A DNA stretch of 64,000 nt, from NCBI GenBank assembly GCA_039029275.1, contig JBCCGL010000008.1, positions 199,806 to 263,805 of the forward strand, given 5' to 3'. Within the stretch, counting starts at the first letter, position 1, and each line of letters opens with the position of its first letter. This DNA comes from JBCCGL01 sp039029275. Lineage in GTDB: Bacteria; Pseudomonadota; Gammaproteobacteria; JBCCGL01. A program made the position numbers and the translations under genes. The notes beneath the pieces were generated by a model. That model saw only the letters and a program-made list of their open reading frames with translations. It did not search any database and was not told where the DNA came from. Shown here piece by piece: positions 62,583 to 64,000 of this stretch.

Positions 62583-63023
62583 ATGAACATCTTCACCTAC
62601 GGCGTATTGCAGCACAATCGAATTCTGAAGCCACTGACCGGCTCGGAATTTACGATGTTGCCTGCCACGCTCGACGGCTATCGCAAAATCTTTTTTGACT
62701 ATGACGACTTCGCGCCATGCGCAATCGTACGGCCTGACCCCACCGCAATCGTCTGGGGTCAACTGGTCCTCGATGTTGATCCTTCGTACCTGCCGGCCTT
62801 TGATGCGTTTGAGTGCGTCGACCAAAAGCTTTATCAGCGCATCGAGTGCCGGGTCACATCAGGCGATGGAACCGAGCACGCCGCATGGTTATACGCCGCT
62901 GGCACAGCGGCGACACCGTATTTTGGGCAGGACTGGGACGAGGATTTTTTTATCCGCAGCGGCCGGCTCGATTATCTTGAAAATTTGCTGAAAGGCGAAT
63001 TCGACCCGCTTAGCCAGCAATGA
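62583..63023 (+). CDS. Gamma-glutamylcyclotransferase-like (AIG2) protein
   Basis: A 146-residue protein of the BtrG/AIG2 fold. FTYGVLQHNRILKPLTG is the nucleotide-free ligand loop (the family YGxLxxG motif), and the conserved acid is in FDAFECVDQKLYQR. Members cleave gamma-glutamyl amines or act as unknown cyclotransferases. The histidine kinase at 63028 starts 5 bases after the stop, so it may be in one transcript. Confidence 0.85.
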   Translation: MNIFTYGVLQHNRILKPLTGSEFTMLPATLDGYRKIFFDYDDFAPCAIVRPDPTAIVWGQLVLDVDPSYLPAFDAFECVDQKLYQRIECRVTSGDGTEHAAWLYAAGTAATPYFGQDWDEDFFIRSGRLDYLENLLKGEFDPLSQQ

Positions 63024-63027
63024 GGTC

Positions 63028-64000
63028 ATGCATTCAAGGCCCAAGCGATCAAAACGGGTGCGGGTCGTGAAAGCGTGGAAGCTGTCACTGCGTTCGAAGG
63101 TGTACCTGCTCACCATCATCCCGCTGCTGCTGGTGATGGTGCTGGTCAGCGCGTTTTCGATCAACGAATCGCGCGAGCTGGGGCAACGTGAGATTGAGGT
63201 CTTCGAATCACAGTTTTACGAGCTGCGTCGTCAGGAGCTGCGCAACTACCTCGATCTCGCCTTGACCGCAATCGAGTCCCAGCGCCGCGAGAACACCCCG
63301 CAAAGTCGCGAAAAAGCCAAACAGATCCTGCGCCAAATGGGTTTTGGGGACGATGGTTATTACTTTGCCTATAACTACGATGGGATCAATCTGGTACACC
63401 CCAAACTGCCCGATCTCGAAGGCCAAAACCTGTACGGTTTTGAGGATTTGCACGGCAATCCCGTGATCCAGTCGCTGATCGAACGCGCGCGCGAAGGTGG
63501 GGGTTTTCACGAATACCTGTGGCACAAGCCGTCGCGCGACGAGGTGGTCGGCAAGTTGAGTTATGCGGTTGGTCTGGACGACTGGGGCTGGATGATCGGT
63601 ACCGGTTTGTACATCGACGATCTGCAGGATGCGATTGGCCAGATTCGTCGCAAAGTCGATGAGAACGTGCAACGCACGCTCGTGACCAGCGTGGCTGTGG
63701 CACTGTTGGCAATCCTGATGGTCACTGTGCTGGGTCTCGGGATTAATGTCTCAGAGTCGCAGTTGGCAAACCGGCGCCTCAAAGACCTTTCTCAGCGCAC
63801 CATGCAGTTTGAGGAAAGTGAGAAAGTCAGAATCTCGCGCGAGCTACACGACGGCATCAACCAGATGCTGGTCTCAATTCGATACCGCCTGGAAGCCATG
63901 ATCGCCGATTTCGGATCCGGCGGCGACAAGGTGCGTGGCCATGCAGAACAAGCCAGTGAAACCATTGTCGCTGCGATTGCAGAGGTGCGGCGTATCTCGC
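63028..64000 (+). CDS. Sensor histidine kinase with sCache domain, cut by window edge (partial)
   Basis: Open frame from ATG 63028 to the right edge, 324 codons. One TM (about 25-50), a periplasmic sCache_2-type domain (about 55-205, GFGDDGYYFAYNYDGINLVH, then DDWGWMIGTGLYIDD), a second TM (about 217-240), and the start of a NarL/HisKA_3-type kinase (EKVRISRELHDGINQML) with the phospho-acceptor His of ELHDG. Several downstream GTG codons (63058, 63067) are alternative starts. The ATPase domain and any cognate LuxR regulator lie beyond the window. Confidence 0.9.
   Translation, partial: MHSRPKRSKRVRVVKAWKLSLRSKVYLLTIIPLLLVMVLVSAFSINESRELGQREIEVFESQFYELRRQELRNYLDLALTAIESQRRENTPQSREKAKQILRQMGFGDDGYYFAYNYDGINLVHPKLPDLEGQNLYGFEDLHGNPVIQSLIERAREGGGFHEYLWHKPSRDEVVGKLSYAVGLDDWGWMIGTGLYIDDLQDAIGQIRRKVDENVQRTLVTSVAVALLAILMVTVLGLGINVSESQLANRRLKDLSQRTMQFEESEKVRISRELHDGINQMLVSIRYRLEAMIADFGSGGDKVRGHAEQASETIVAAIAEVRRIS

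Noticed and set aside
1..64000. Transposases, integrases, phage genes or toxin-antitoxin pairs
   Set aside because: None of the frames reads as such a protein. Apparent mobility is limited to small intergenic repeats and the tRNA/SDR relics.

Overview
The window looks like a chromosomal segment of a free-living, probably marine or saline, Gammaproteobacterium. This is an inference from gene content (DksA-like zinc finger protein, SulP, PepN, MAPEG, dcd/mrp/metG neighbourhood, BtuB system, osmolyte genes), from moderate GC with many GTG starts, and from GTGA/ATGA stop-start overlaps. No phage, plasmid or intact insertion sequence was seen. Almost all of the window is coding.

Layout. (1) 1-6.7 kb: a repeat-bearing membrane protein, then an amine-demethylation locus (TMADH-type flavoprotein, XRE-cupin regulator, Rieske oxygenase), an Asp/Glu-type racemase and a GFA-fold zinc protein. 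(2) 6.9-14.2 kb: two cobalamin biosynthesis blocks (cobO, cbiD, cobK, a methyltransferase; cobM, cobB) separated by a secreted HExxH protein and a 0.9 kb repeat-rich gap. (3) 14.2-21.9 kb: housekeeping and metabolism (pepN, DksA-like zinc finger, cupin, SulP transporter, hydroxyacid-oxoacid transhydrogenase, LysR). (4) 21.9-22.2 kb: a decayed tRNA-Ser and a decayed SDR fragment. (5) 22.3-26.9 kb: a signalling group (secreted protein, CHASE2-cyclase, beta-barrel, caspase-like protease). (6) 27.1-33.6 kb: a tightly overlapped B12 uptake and salvage operon (btuB-F-C-D, cbiZ, an unknown gene) behind a clear cobalamin riboswitch. (7) 33.7-40.5 kb: DCC protein, rhodanese lipoprotein, a glucosylglycerate synthesis/phosphorolysis operon, a LytTR membrane regulator and an OmpW-like barrel. 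(8) 40.6-51 kb: MAPEG, dcd, an unusual PqqD/HprK-related kinase plus nucleotidyltransferase plus glycine-rich Tat-like peptide block, a large membrane protein, mrp, a GATase and metG. (9) 51-53.8 kb: two near-duplicate secreted Cache proteins flanking a histidine kinase. (10) 53.8-62.4 kb: DgcA-like demethylase, hydrolase-OsmC fusion and soxBDAG. (11) 62.6 kb to the end: a gamma-glutamylcyclotransferase-like protein and a histidine kinase cut by the window edge.

How it works together. The two ends of the window appear to encode parts of one catabolic theme: Rieske oxygenase and TMADH-type enzymes would strip N-methyl groups from betaine-like quaternary amines, and SoxBDAG would finish with sarcosine. 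The middle makes, imports and remodels cobalamin. The glucosylglycerate genes and the betaine genes both fit osmolyte handling. The most unusual element is the 41.7-44.5 kb block, where a PqqD-like/HprK-like fusion and a nucleotidyltransferase sit next to a small glycine-rich secreted-looking peptide that could be their modification target.
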